This document shows positions 1 through 14,500 of a stretch of DNA of 64,000 nucleotides, piece after piece. A model generated the notes under the pieces. That model ran no database searches. It was not told the origin of the DNA and saw only the letters and a program-made list of their open reading frames with translations. The stretch covers positions 214,256,645 to 214,320,644 of the forward strand of contig JAUMIR010000005.1 in assembly GCA_030847615.1 (NCBI GenBank), read 5' to 3'. The translations under genes were made by a program, and so were the position numbers. Source of the stretch: Gambelia wislizenii. Lineage: Eukaryota > Chordata > Lepidosauria > Squamata > Crotaphytidae. Within the stretch, counting starts at the first letter, position 1. The number at the start of each line of letters is the position of its first letter.

Positions 1-516
1 CAGTATGATGTAGCTAAAATACTATGCTGTGAGCCTAACATGAGAAGGGTATTAATGAGGAATGATGAAGTACAACAAAGTACCCACAATAATTTAAATA
101 AAGTTTTGTTGTTGTTTTTAGTTAATCCTTTTAATCTGTCAGTAATCCCTGTACACTTGTACCACCATAATTATGGAATTTAGATTTAGTGCTAACTTTA
201 GGATTTTTAGCTTTATAATTACCACATGATAATGAAGCTCCCCTTAAATAATTTTCCCCCTCTCAGCACATAATGCTTTGACATTTACAAGTATGCAAAT
301 TTAGGATTAAGTGGAAGACTGAAAATTCTTGGGTAAATATTGCTTTCACCACAAGCATCTTATATGGTTGGAAAATAGTTACTGGAACTGTACTATATTA
401 AAATAGTATTTTTACATATGGAAAATGTTGAAGATCTTTGAAATATGCACTCAGATTATGTCCATCCACGTAAAAATATATGGTATTTTTTAATGAATCT
501 ATTATGATTGCAAGTA
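1..516. other. NEDD1 intron, no feature seen
   Basis: AT-rich unique-looking sequence. I found no match to the NEDD1 coding segment that should precede the first exon in this window, so that exon must lie upstream. Nothing else was recognised. Confidence 0.5.
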
Positions 517-911
517 CAGTTGCCCCTCCACATTCGCGGGGGTTAGGGGAGACAACACCTGCGAATGTGAAAAAAACGCAAATAAGAAATGAGCCTGCGG
601 GCGAGCGGATTTCCACCCCAGTCCCTTCCCAAGGCAGCAACGGGCTTCGTGAGAAGTCCCTTGCTGCCCTGGAAAGGGAGTGGGGTGGAGAGCGAGCGCA
701 CCAGCGGCTTTCCACCCCCCACAAGGCAGCAACGGGCTTCGTGAGAAGCCACTCGCTGCCTTGGGAAGGGACTGGGGTGGAGAGCGGGTGCACCAGCAGC
801 TTTCCACCCCGCCTTCCCAAGGCAGCGGCGTGGAGAGCGGGGGGGGGGCAGGGCTTTCCACGAATAATCAAAACCGCAAATGTGGAAGTCGCAAATGTGG
901 AGGGGCAACTG
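517..911. mobile_element. Tigger-like MITE with internal GC-rich tandem repeats
   Basis: The ends are inverted copies, CAGTTGCCCCTCCACATT on the left and the reverse complement on the right, each flanked by TA, the Tc1/mariner target duplication. The interior is much more GC-rich than the intron around it. It holds about three imperfect copies of a unit of roughly 90 bp that contains AAGGCAGCAACGGGCTTCGT and a TTTCCACCCC block. No transposase ORF is present, so the element is non-autonomous. Assignment to the Tigger group rests on the terminal sequence style only. Confidence 0.8.
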
Positions 912-1789
912 TAGTAGCAGCACCACCATCAGTATACAAGGTGTTTTAACAGTGTTACATAGGCAATAGGTCTCTACTTGTAAGGAACTTACAACCTCGT
1001 TTTGCTGATTATGTGTAAGTAATGGTGTGATATAACTTCTGATCTGCATATTTAGAATAAACATGTAATATATTATTTGAAACTTTGTCATGTCAGTGTA
1101 CATTTAAGGATGCAGATATGTATCAGATACTTTGTATATTGTTTTTCAGCCCTAAAAAGGGCCCCTTAGAATTTCAATAAACCAGTTGAAAGTCAATAAA
1201 ATCAAGAGCAAAATAAAATGGACACTGTTCTAGTAAGGGAGATAAGCATTTTGAATTAAATGAAAAGTTAAAGTTAAAAAAATCTTGACAGCATGTCTAA
1301 CAGTTTTATGGGGCGGCAACTGAACCTCTTTACTAAAGGTTGCCAACTTCTGTTCTTTAGGGAGTGGAGGCCATAATTTATGTGATGCCATAGAGAAGTT
1401 GCTGTCTCATGCCTAAGCAACAGTGGTCTTCAGTGATGGAAGGGTGTGTAGCACAAGTTGAGTGTAGTGGATAGGAAAGATCATATGTGAGGAGGCATCA
1501 GGCACACAATGGGTGTGACACATTAATTTTTTTACCACAGATGGAAGGCACCTTGATCCTTCTGGAAGAGGGGGAGGAAGACAAATATAAGCCATGTCCC
1601 TCCATCTTTATATTTTGGCCAGGAGTTCAAGCCTTTGGAGACAGGGGTTGCTAAAAATCTAAAGAAGAATCTATTAAAACCTGCTCTTGTTTTTTGAGAA
1701 AGAAACTGATGAAACAATATTTAAATTATTGGGGTAGATGCAAAGCTATCATAGTTTACTTCTCTAGTTTTATAAAGCCATAGGAATTA

Positions 1790-2019
1790 CAGTTGTCCCT
1801 CCACATTCACGGATTTGGCATTCATGGTTTTAAGTATTCACGGCTTGAAAATATTCTTTAAAAAATAATAATCCAAAAAGCAAACCTTGATTTTGCCATC
1901 TTATATAAGGGACACCATTTTGCTATGCCATTGCATACAATGGGACTTGAGTATTCATGGATTTGGGTATTCACGGGGGGTCCTGGAACCAAACCCCAAC
2001 AAATGTGAAGGGACAACTG
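1790..2019. mobile_element. Tigger-like MITE
   Basis: Starts CAGTTGTCCCTCCACATTCA and ends with the inverted equivalent GAAGGGACAACTG, flanked by TA on both sides. The middle contains the 'attcacgg...ttgaaaatattc' and 'atataagggacaccattttg' blocks that recur in the element at 25308-25535. Non-coding, intronic. Confidence 0.85.
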
Positions 2020-2362
2020 TACTAAGAAAAGCTGGGGCTAAGTGACAGAAAACTGAGAGACTCCCTATTGATCTGAAACTTTAACTACTACTAATCTGAC
2101 ATAATGTGTAAGGCTAACAGCACAGTCCTGTACAGGTTTACTTAAAACAAAGTCTCATTAAGTTCAATTGGGTTTATTTTTTGTGATTTCAGCCTAAAAT
2201 TATGATTACATAAATCAAATTCTCTGAAACAGTGTTTACTGACAAAACGGCAGCCCTCAACCTAGGGTTCCCTGGATGTGTTGTATTACAACCCACCTTA
2301 TTCATAGCTAAGGTTGTGGGGAATCACAGTAACAAATTGAGATTTGCCTTCTTCTTCTTTAG

Positions 2363-2503
2363 GATCATAAAGATGAAATAACATGTGTGTCATTCAATTG
2401 GAATGATTGCTATGTTGCTTCAGGATCTTTGAGTGGTGAAATTATTCTACACAGTCTTGCTACAAATCTATCCAGCACTCCGTTTGGCCATGGCAGCACT
2501 CAG
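2363..2503 (+). CDS. NEDD1: NEDD1 exon (WD40 blade)
   Basis: 141 bases, phase 0 at both ends. Preceded by a polypyrimidine tract and AG at 2361-2362, followed by GTAAAG. Encodes DHKDEITCVSFNWNDCYVAS and then a GSLSGEIILHS stretch, a WD40 repeat aligning with human NEDD1 from about residue 117. Confidence 0.95.
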
Positions 2504-5500
2504 GTAAAGTCTACATGGCACTGGGATGGGTTTCTAGTGGTGTCATTGGATTTCATTGTATATTTTGTAGCGTCTAGAAAATAAACCATCCAGAAGTGAT
2601 CATTAGTATCTTATCATTGGGAAGCATAGTAAATTTTCTCCTGCCCCACTCAGTTCCTGGTTTCAAGGGTATTTTGGTAAGCCCATTCTGAACACAGGTA
2701 TGAGCAGCAGACTATGCTTGTCTGAAGCTCTGATATTCCAGCTGTACAGTGTGCAGAATTTGAGGTTCCCTCTGCACAGAGTTGGGAATTATGGAGCCCT
2801 CCAGATGTTGTTGGACATAATTCCCATTAGCTTTGACCAGGATAGGCAGTGGTGAGGAGTGCTAGGAGTTGAAGTTCAGCATCACCTGGAGGGCCTCATA
2901 ATTTTCACCTCTGCCCTGTAATGTAGACTCTGCCCATGTGACACAGTTTATCTTCATGGAGATTGATCTTATTTAGAAGTTGGCAGGATAGTTGGCCCCT
3001 TTGCATACCTGCTTGAACTTCTAATATGGAATGGCAAAATGGATTAACTAAATCTAAATGGAAACTATTAGGATTTAATGGCAGAAATAAAGTTGCAAAT
3101 CCATGTAAACTTGAGCATTAAGGTGAAAACTGTGCTGTTGTTCTTGATCTTTGTTTAAATGATATATATCTTGCTTAAATATAGATTTCATGGGTTCAGA
3201 GAGGCTTACAACCATGCTAACACTGGATAATTTTTTTAGTAACATTTTATTAATCAGTTTTTTATTTAATGTATATATTAACAAACAAATTACCCTTCCC
3301 ATTGCCCAGTTACTACCACTTTTTAATATATTATCTGTATATAGTAAATAGGAAAAGAAAAATTGAAAACAAATGAAGAGGAAAGGATGAAATGTGTGTG
3401 CTATAAATCATACAAAGCCCTTCTGAATTGCAGGGGAAAGTCACAGTAGAATTTCACATTTGGTTTGGTCCAAATGGTATGTAAACTATGTACCCCTATA
3501 ATAAACATGGTATAATAATAAACCCCTATAATAAACAAACACACACATTTTTCCGGGTTAGCTTGCTTCATGCGTGGTCTGTGTGAATACAGAGTCCTGA
3601 CCTTTAATAGATTTAATACTGGCCTGCGCTGATCATAGCTGCTCTTCAGTGCCATTGGCAAAAATACTGATAAAACTTTACAGTGTAATAATGAAAAGTG
3701 TGTTTCCTCTTTCCTTCAGTTCTATGTCTGAAGATACTTTGTTTTTCCTTTTTGAGTTTCCAGCATTTTGGTGTTACAGATGCATAATATTGCAAAAGGC
3801 TTTGTAGCAGCATTTTCTTCATTAGAAATAAAGGCCCTGGTATTTTTGATTCATGGTTATCATCCATCAGTTATATTGATGCAAACTTCTTCTTAATAGT
3901 CAGTTTGCTCTTTTTAAAAAAGCCAACCCTAGCAGGACTAATAAAGTTGTCATCACTGTGTTTTATGTGTGGCTTATTTGGGAAACTGTCTCCGACAGTT
4001 ATTGATGGACAATGTGCTATCATTTAAAGACCGAAGCAATGAAAGCAGGGACAGTGGATCTGAGCTGCAGTGATAAGGTGCTGAAAGACCTCCAGATGGG
4101 TTACATCGACTGGTGTTTTCTGTGTATACTTTACAATTTCTGTCCTGACTGCTGTTTATTCTGCCATTTGTAACTTTTCATTTTCACTACTGCTGCAGGA
4201 GTACTGGACTGCTTTTAAACTTGGAGGAATATTAATGTAAAATATACAAGTTTACTGCTCATTTGACAGAGATGTAATTGGTTTTATGGGTATATAAGTA
4301 AATTGAGGTTTAACTTCTTAGACATTTTTATATACAGTTAGGTCCAGAAATAATTGGACATTAACACCAGTTTTGTTATTCCGGCTGTTTACCAAAATAA
4401 ATTCAAGTTACAGTTAAATAATGAATATGGGCTTAAAGTGCAGTCTCTCAACTTTAATTTGAAGGTATTCACATCCAAATTGGCACAAGGGTTTATGAAT
4501 TACAGCTTTTTAATATGTAGCCCCCTCTTTTTTTAGGGACCAAAAGTAATTGGACAAATTAACACAATCATAAATAAAATGTTTATTTTTAATATATTTT
4601 TAATTCTCTGTCAAGAACCCTTTGCAGGAAGTGACTGCTTGAAGTCTGGAACACATGGACATCACCAAAAGCTGGGTTTCCTCCTTTTTTGATGCTTTGC
4701 CAGGCCTTTACTGCAGCTTTCTTCAGCTGTTGTTTGTTCATGGGTCTTTCTGTCTGAGGTTTTGTCTTCAGCAAGTGAAATGCATACTCGATTGGGTTGA
4801 GATGAGGTGATTGACTCAACAATTGCAGAATATTCTACTTCTTTGCCTTAAAAAAACTCCTGGGTTGCTTTCACAGTATGTTTGGGTCATTGTCAATCTG
4901 TAATTTGAAGCACTGTCCAATCAACTTCACTGAATTTGGCTCAGTCTGAGCAGACAATATATCCCTGTACACTTCAGAATTCATCTGGCTGCTTCTGTCT
5001 TCTGTCACATCATCAATAAACACTAGTGACCCAATGCCACTGGAAGCCATGGATGCCCATGCCATCACACTGCCTCCACCGTGTTTTACAGATGATGTGG
5101 TATGCGTCAGATCATGAGCCATTCCAAGCCTTCTCCATATTTTTTCTTCTCATCATTCTGGTACAGGTTAATCTTAGTTTCATCTGTCCAAAGAATGCTG
5201 TTCCAGAATTGGGCTGGCCTTTTTAAGATATTTTTTGGCAAAGTCTAATCTGACCTTTTTATTTTTGAGGCTTATGAATGGCTTGCACCTTGTGGTGAAC
5301 CTTCTGTATTTACTCTTGTGAAGTCTTCTCTTTATGGTAGACTTGGATAATGATATGCCTACCTCCTGGAGAGTGTTCTTCACTTGGCTGGATGTTGTGA
5401 AGGGGTTTTTCTTTACCATGGAAAGGATGCTGTGATCATCCACCACTGTTGTCTTCCGTAGACAAGGCCTTTTGGTGTTGCAGAGCTCACCAGTACATTC

Positions 5501-8500
5501 TTTTTTTTTCTCAGAATGTACAAGACTATTGATTTGGCCATTCCTAATGTTCCTGCTATCTCTCTGATGGAATTTTTTTCTTGCAGCCTAAGAATGGCCT
5601 GTTTCACTTGCATTGAGAGCACCTTTGACCACACGTTGTGAGTTAACTGAATAACACACCTGGAACAAACTGCAGACCTTTTACCTGCTGAATTGATGAA
5701 TAAATAACAAAGGAATAGCCGACACATCTCCATAAAACAGTTTTTGAGTCAATTGTCCATTTAATTTTGGTCTCTTGAAAAGAGGGGCTACATATTAAAG
5801 AGCTGTAATTCTTACCCCCGTCCTCCAATTTGGATGTGAATACCCTCAAATTAAAGCTGAGAAAGTGCACTTTTAAGTCCATATTCATTATTTAACAGTA
5901 ACTTTAATTTATTTTGGTAAACAGCCAAAATAACAACACTTGTGTCAGTGTCCAATTATTTCTGGACCTAATTGTATATGGCTTCTAATACAATAATCTA
6001 GTTCCTTCTTTGCTTTTCAGTTTTCCTGGCTGTTACCTATATATACCTTTGTGAATTATTTACTTCACTATAATGTAGAATGAAAAAGGTCAGTGGAGAA
6101 AAGGGGGTTAGAAGAAGTAGGAGATAAAGTAGGAGAAGATAATAAGATTTCAAGGAAATTAGAGGAGAAATAAAATGGGTAGCTCCAACTTTTCTGTGAT
6201 CTATTTGCTTTTCCCCTGGCAAAATTCTTATGCAAGATAAATGAGACTTAGAAAAATCAAGACATCTAATTTAAAATGGTAGTTCTTCATCAGACAGTTC
6301 TCTCTTTTTGAATTTATTCTTGGTGCAAGTACCTCCTAGTCTGATCTTCTAGTTTGGTTGATACATGTGTTCATGTTTGCCTTGTGTGGGGGTTAGGGTT
6401 GCCTTAGTGAAAACTGGAGAAGGTTCCTATACTTTCATTGGTTGTGTAGTAGAAGGAAGGAATTTCAGCAGGTCTTGCTTGCTACCTGGTTCCCTTTTGC
6501 ACACCTCCTGCTGAAATTCTCTTTTCCACACACCTGTTAAAGGTACAGGAGTGTCCTCTAGTTTTCCATCTGGCATCTCTAGTGGGAATGGAGAGCAATT
6601 GTAACTAATTGTAGCCCTCCTAGTTACAGAGATCAGAAAGAGATTGGGGTGAAAGTAGGAGCAGAAGAGGGAAGGAGTGCTGCTGCCTGTTTTTCAAGTG
6701 CTGTGCATCATTTTTTTGGAAAGTGCATTGAGAGTATGCTAAATACTTAACATATAAAGAGCCATGGGATTGCATTGGAAATATGTTTTCAGGAATTTGA
6801 AATCAAGGACAATTGTCTAGTCTAAGTCTCATGAAAGAAAGAAAAAATATTCTGTCAGCTGTAGGTTTAAAGGATCTTGTTGAACCTCATCTTTAGTCTT
6901 GAAAACTCGTAACAGTAGAGACTTGCAGACATTATACTTGGCACTCTGTCAGGATTCAAAAGTTTCCATTTTTACTGCAAAACTTCCTGACTTGAAAAAG
7001 TTGTTAAATTTTAATAGTATGTCATCCAGTTAGGGCTTAGATGGCAGACTTGCTGACTAAACATCTGAAATGACTGTTTTTGTAATAAAAATGTGGTATT
7101 AGCTGATGCTGACTTAAAGGTTTTCAGGTGTTACCTTTTTCTATTCTGTATTCTTGGATAATGTGTCAAATTCAATCTCTTCTGTGGCTGGACACTGTAT
7201 GAGCAATAATAGAATTGCTGAATATATGATCTCTGATTGGCTGGGATCTTGCAGTCAACAAGAATGAACATTTTAAACAGCACTAAAGGAATGGGCTCTG
7301 TGAACAGACACAAAAAGAAGGTGGAGCAAGGTCAGTGAACACTTGGAACTCCCCCAGAGCCCTCTTTTTGAAAATGTTTGCTAGTGAAAATTCGTCACGA
7401 CAAAACTTATAAACAATTTACATCAGCCAGCATCTCCTTTTTTGTCTGCCTTTCCCCCAAGTGCTTCATGAAAATTGGAATTTTTGTACAGGATAATTTT
7501 TTTTCTAAAACCAGTCACTGTCCTCTTGTATACTAACAGGGAAGGGCTATCTCTTTGCATCTAAATACACAGCAGTTATAGTTGTGAACACCTTCATTTA
7601 GTTGCACATTGCTAAATACTGCATTTTTCATGCACCATTTTTTGTGGAATGGAATTACCATCACTTATAAAGCACATAAATGATCCTAAATGCTGTACAT
7701 GCAGTAAGAGAGAATAGTCTCTGCTCTCAGACTCACACTCATGTAATTGACAAGAGACAAAAGGAAAAGAGGAATGGAGATGGCAGAAAGCAAGCAAATT
7801 AGGGTAGGCTCAATTCATTGAGGGAATTAAATTGCACTAAAATGGAAATCAGTAATCTTTTTGGTCAGTATCAATTTTATGAACTTAAATACTGATTGGA
7901 ACACATTCTACTACAATAAAAATCTTCTGCCATGATGCTATGATTTCTGCATGGTATATTATACCTCATTGGTAGGTTTCAGGAATTGGTCAGTTAGAAT
8001 GTCAGTTATGCCAAGAAGGAAAGGTGAAAGGGAATCAAAACTTGTGTAAATCATAAGTCTTGATGATTTGGAAAGAGATTCCAAATGTATTCCAGGACCA
8101 TTATCCATTTATTAGTATGTATATGAATCACAGTGATAACAAATCAGATGTAGTTCCTTCATAGCATCAGTTTCAATGCCTGTGGACTCAATTAATTTGT
8201 TACCATATGATTGTTATACACTAAAATAATGCATAGCACTTCAGCTGGATATGTGAATGTACCCTGAGTTGTTGCCAAGAACCAATGTCCAAATTTCTCC
8301 TTAACAGGAACTAGTAGCAAATCCTTAATGTTAAGTGTACATTTCAAACTGCCTTCTCTCATCTCTGTTATAGGTTATAGAGTTCAACCATTCATTGAAA
8401 AATAACTATTAGAACCATAATGTTTTTATTTTAAAAAATCCTAAACCAATTACTTTGATTTAGAATCTCAAAGCCTGGATCCTGTCTATGTTCCCCATTA

Positions 8501-11500
8501 TTAAATCCCAGTGGAATTCATGGGGCTTATGTTAGCCATGACTGAAATTCCATTAATTCCATGGAATTGAAATATGATTAAATTAGTATGGAGCCAGTCC
8601 ACACATTCTCTAATATACATATTATTTTCCTTACAGCCTGTTCGACACTTGAAATATTCTCCTTTTAAGAAGTCATTGTTGGGCAGTGTTTCTGACAGTG
8701 GAACTGTAACTTTGTGGGATGTCAACAATCAAACTCCATATCATATTTTTGAAAGTGCTCATAAAGCCCCAGCCTATGAAATCTGTTTTTCCCCCATCAG
8801 TGAGCTGCTACTTGTAACTATAGGTCTGGATAAAAGAATCATTCTCTATGACACATCAAGTAAAAGGTAGGAGTACATTTGTCAAGATATTTCTTACTGC
8901 TCTCTAGCTGCTTACAACATGAAATCATAAATTGTTGCTTGTTATCAGCAAACGACCAGATGATACCAAAATGAGTTCAGAGTCTTATGTCTTTTCAATT
9001 AGACAAATAGATTAGAGCATTTACTTTTTATTCCCATATGTCGTGTTTGTTTTGGAACTTCACTGTGCCATGAGGCATACTTTTATGACAGTTTTGTCAT
9101 ACTTGTTTTAGAGCATTCTTACAAATGATCTAAAGAAACGTATGCTTGCTTGCTTGATTTGTTCACTGGTTTATTGATGAAAACTGCTGCAATAGTTCTA
9201 AACAAGATTTTTTGTGCATTTAAAGACAGCCTGATCATCCAAAGAGCCTGAAAATGAGATGTTTTGACACTTCAATGGCCAGGGTTTGGGAAATTCACTT
9301 AGCACCTAGTAGAGCACCTAACAGCCACAGGGGAGGTGAAGTCTCCTTCTTTGGAGGTTTTTAAACAGAGATTGGATGGCCATTTGTTGGGAGTGCTTTG
9401 ATTGGGCATTCCTGCATGGCAGGGTTTGGACTAGATGGTCCTTGTGGTCTCTTCCAACCCTATGATTCTATGAGGGAAAGCTGATAAAAATCAAAGGACA
9501 CTATTTTGGTCCACAAAAGAAATTCTACAGTCTACAGTTTTACACTACCTTTATTAGGCCCAAACCAAATGTTGCAGAACTGTGAGCTAGCTTTCAAGTT
9601 TTCCAGAATTCCTTGTCTTGTTAGATGTTAAGCAGAGTAGGGAGTGCTGGCTTAAAGTGGAAGTCTGCTTTTGGTTACTGTATTAAGGCAAAATGTAAGA
9701 CAAGCAGAATTAACTGAATTAGTCTCTAATTTTGAAACAAGAGAGAAAGAAAGAAAAACTCATCAGGTCTTCGTGGTCTCTGTGAATCACACAGTTGGGT
9801 TATTCCTGTGCCTGTGCAGAGCATTCGAAACCTTCTGGCATCGCTAGGCAGAATGTGCATTGATACATTTTTGGCAGTAACTCCGCCCACCCTAACGGTC
9901 CCTTTTAAGGCGCTCCTGCCTAATTCCCCTCAGTTCCTTTCTTTCCGCCATGTTAGCAGCTTGAAGGAACCTTCGTTCACTAGTTTTTTCACTTTCACTT
10001 TCGACTTCACTGGATTTTTTACTTGGCTTGGATTTTTGACTACGATTTCTCTCACTTTTCTGGATTTGGGATTCTCTCTCTGTTTTTGGTTCTGACTTGG
10101 ACGGTCTATCTCTACTCTTCACATTTTCTCCCTTTGGATTTGGCGACTCCGTGAGTAAGATGTCTGCGAGAGGGGCCTTTAAAAGATGTGTCATCTGTCA
10201 GGCTAAACTCCCGAGCCTGACATGGCCATTTCCGCTGCCTGATTTGCCTTGGAGAGACCCATAATGTTGACTCCTATGTGCACTGTAGGGCCTTCACGCC
10301 TCAGGCACATAAGCATAGGATGTCACATTTGAAGTCCTTCTTGTATGAGAGGGCTTTAATTCCGGCCTCTACCTCAACTCCGGCCTCTACTTGGGCGTCC
10401 ACACCGCCTAAACGGGACCCGCCTTCCCCAAAGACCATGACCCAGAAGCGTCATCGGTCCCGTAGCCCGTTCCGACGTCGTTCGGTTGCCTTGGATCCGG
10501 AGGCTGTGCGTGGTTCGCACAAACATGCTTCCTCCATGGATTCAGCTTGGGATCGAGCTCGCTCGACGCCTTTGACATCGGCACGGGACCAGGAACCCTC
10601 CACTTTGAAGGTTGTGTCGTGGGACCAGGCGCCTTCTGAAACCACCAGTCGGGTTGGTATCTCTGGAGATACTGTGCAGTCCTTAAAGAGGAAGAAAAAG
10701 GACAAGTACTCCTCTTGGCATGAGGACAGCTCTAAATCTAAGAGCAAGTCCAAGGATACTTCAAAGAAGTCGAAGCCAATGGCCATTCCACCCGCGTTTT
10801 CTACCGATAAGGCTACAAGGCCTATCATTACCGCTGAGCCGGCAGCTGCTGTCGAAGCCGAGGCTGTTCCCACTCAACCATCCCCAGCGACAGCTGCTGA
10901 GGGAAGCGTGCCATGCTGTGCCCCAACTCCTGCAGGTTCGGTGGAGATTATGACAGTGGAGATGCCATCGGTTGTCGACATGGAGGTGTCCCCCCAATAA
11001 AAGGGCCAGTCAACGATCCTGACGGTCTTGAGAGCCCAACTTCTTGAGCGCCCCTCCTTGGACATTGTCATCGAATCTGAGGATGCTACATGAATCTGAC
11101 CATTCCCGTTCAGGATCCATGATGACGAGCCTGCCTACTCGGCATATGACCTTGCACGCTCAGTGTACCGGGCAGACTTCATGTCCCCTACGGGTTCTCA
11201 TGTTTTGACCACCTGAGCCTTTGACCTGATAGAGATGGGTACTGGTCGGAGTGTTCACCGTTCCCCACGATGCCTCGGATTTGAGGAATCACGGGCCGTA
11301 CCTATGAAAGATGCAGAGAGCCAGGTATCCCCATGTCGGGATCAACATCCGTTGCCACTGACCCCACCTATTCCACTGCCTTACACTACCTCTCCGCTAC
11401 GAGGAGATCGCAGTCCGCCACCCACTGCTTCATACTTCGGTTTCCTCGGATTTCCTTGGATTTGAGGGATCCTTATCAGCCCTACCTACCATCTCCACAG

Positions 11501-14500
11501 CCTGATTTGGTAGAAGATGACTCTGCGTCTCCAACTGATGATATACAAGCCTTCTCTGAACAAATGGTCCATATGTCCCATGCCCTGGATCTCAAGGTGG
11601 TCAAAAAAGAAACAGAACCGGTGGATTGAGTCTTCCACTGTATTCAATCTAAAGTGCCTCCTGTTGCCACCCTCCCGGTGTTGCTGTCCCTTCTAAAACT
11701 CATGCAGGGCTCATGGAAAAACCCTTCTTCGATCCAGCCTACTTCAAGGATTGACAGGCTATATTGTGTTGGAGGCAACCACATCGAATGGCTTCAATCC
11801 CATCCCTGCCCGAATTTGGTAGTGGTGGAAGCTTCCCAAAACAGGAAACAATGTTGCCCACAATCGACGCCATCTGACCCAGAAGGACAGAAATTGGATA
11901 TAATTGGGAAGAAAGTCTACTTTGCCGCTGGCCTGAGTTTCCATGTAGCTAATTACTCTGTGTGTATGGGGGCATACCAGCAGGTACTCTGGGAAAGGAT
12001 GCTGCCTCTCATCCAAGATCTCCCAGCCGAGAGACGACGGATGGCTGAAGCAATTCAATTGGAACCACAATTACTGGCGGGGCAACAAATGAATTCAGCC
12101 CAACATGCGCTGCTAAGAGAATAGCCGGATCCATCGCTCTGCACCATCATGCGTGACTCCGGTCCTCGGGCCTCACCCCTCAAGCCTCAGCTACCATCGA
12201 GGATTTGCCCTTTGATGAGTCAGGCCTGTTCAACGGCTCCACGGATGAGAAACTGGAATTTACCCAGAAGATGAGGACCACCGCCAAGAAATGTGGTATG
12301 GCCACTACCTCATCTTCTTTTTATCGCTCCAGGAGCCGAACCAACTGGCAGGCCTCTACATCTGGCCATCAGTTTAGGCGAGGGTATACTGGCCAATCAT
12401 ACAGACACTCCCGATACATGCCATCCCCTTCATCGGCATCATCGGTGAGGAACCAGGGGTCAACATCAAAGTACCTACCCCCTGCAAAGCAGAGGTCCAA
12501 AGATCAGGCCAGGAGAAAATTTTATGCTGCCTCATTCTGTCTCTCTCTTCCCTTTAGACTCCTCTGTTCAGAGATCATCTATCGACTTTTCAAGAAGTCT
12601 GGTCTTTAATACCATCAGACTGCTGGGTAATCCAAATAATCCGGAACGGCTATTGGATCGAATTTGACTCACTACCTCTGACAGGTCGGGTTCAAGTCAA
12701 CACCACCCTCCCCTCCCCTCCTCAAGGAGGTGCAGACGCTGCTGCGGAAGGGAGCCATCAAACCTGTGGACTCCACACTTCACCACCTCTGCTTCTTCTC
12801 GAGGTACTTTCTGGTCACAAAAAAGGATGGCGGTCTCTGTCCTATTCTCGACCTCCGTGGAGTGAACTGGTATATAACACCAAAGAAGTTCAGGATGGTT
12901 ACTCTGGCTTCCATCCTACCGCTCCTACAGCAAAACAACTGGTTCGCCTCCATAGACCTCAAAGATGCCTACTTCCACATTGGGATCTATCCGACCCACA
13001 GGCAGTTCCTGGCTTTCCAAATCGGGACCGACGTGTTCCAATTCTGGGTCCTGCCATTTGGGATTTCGACGGCTCTGAGAGTCTTCACGAAATGCATGGC
13101 GGTGGTAGCAGCTTTCCTATGGCAGCGTGGAGTAGTGGTTTTCCCCTACATCGACGACTGCCTGATTATGGTGAATTCTTGATGTCAGCTCAAACAAGAC
13201 ATCGATCCCACTTTAGATGTCTTAGACACCTTGGGACTCACAACTGCAACCAACCCAATCCATTCAGTTTATCGGGGCTTTGTTGGATTTGATCATGGCC
13301 GCAGCCTACCTACCTCAAGACCGATTCGACACTGTTCGGTCCCTGATCCATGCCTGCTGTCTATCCCAGAGACTATCCGCCCATGCAGTTCAGGTGCTCC
13401 TCGGTCACATGGCAGCTACTACTTATGTGACCCGCCTCGCCAGGCTCCGGTTCCGTTAGCTCCAGCACTGGTTCCTACAGGTGTTCGACCCCCTGCGTGA
13501 TCCACCGAACAAAATGCTCACGATGCCACGAGCAATTCAACGGTCACTAGCATGGTGGTTGGTCCTGGAGAACGTCTTGGTGGATATGCCATTCGATCCC
13601 CCTCCACCAGACATCTCTCTTACAACAGACGCCTCGATGCTCGGATGGGGAGCCCACCTTGACTCCTACAAAATCAAGGGCACTTGGGATGCCAACGAAC
13701 GGACTCTCCATATCAACATCCTAGAGCTTCTCGGCATCCAGAAAGCACTGCATGACTTCGAAACCCTAATAAGGGACAAAACAGTCTTGCTGATAACAGA
13801 CAACACATCAGTGATGTACTACCTGAACAAGCAAGGGGTGACGAGATCTCCCCAGCTTCTTCAGCTCACGCTAGACATTTGGGATTGGTGCATATGCAGG
13901 AACATTTACCTCCAATCCATTCACATCCTGGGGGAGAGGAATACTCTTTCAGATGGACTCAGCCGTTCCAGCTTGTCCATCCACGAATGGATGCTCCACA
14001 GATCAGTAACCTCAGACCTGTTTTGACGATGAGGAACTCCTCAGTTAGACCTCTTTGTGTCACCAGAAAACAGCCAGTTCTGCTCTAGACATCGCGCCCA
14101 GTGTTCGAGGGGCGACACGTTCCTCTTCCAGTGGACGGGACTGCTGCTCTACCTCTTCCCTCCGTTTCCACTGCTGACAAGGGTAATCACGAAGCTGCGC
14201 CGAGATCAAGCGGATGCCATCTTCATCACTCTGTGGTGGCCCCGTCAGGCTTGGTTTGCAACCCTCCTGCATCTAGCCAAGCACCGATTCATCTGACTTC
14301 CAACCCGTGCCGACCTTCTAACCATTCATAACGGGAAGGTCAGACACCCAGACGTGGAGGCTCTACGATTAACGGCATAGAGACTACAGCCTTGAATCCA
14401 TCCTTAGTACTCAGTCTCACTGTACCTATGGCCTCGAATTCGCCCTTGGTCCTGACGGGCCGGCACTCTCCATCCTTACCTCCAAACATTCAGGCTGTCA

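Noticed and set aside
480..914. Open frames of 144-186 codons on both strands in the GC-rich stretch
   Set aside because: They lie inside a TA-flanked MITE with tandem repeats. The GC-rich repeat keeps all frames open and the translations are repetitive without a domain.
10278..11000. 240-codon open frame considered as a host exon of NEDD1
   Set aside because: It belongs to the DIRS gag region between the DIRS repeats, has no NEDD1 similarity, and the NEDD1 exons on either side already join in frame without it.
12730..14026. Endogenous retrovirus pol
   Set aside because: RT and RNase H are followed by a tyrosine recombinase instead of a DDE integrase, with inverted terminal repeats and an internal complementary region; this is a DIRS element.
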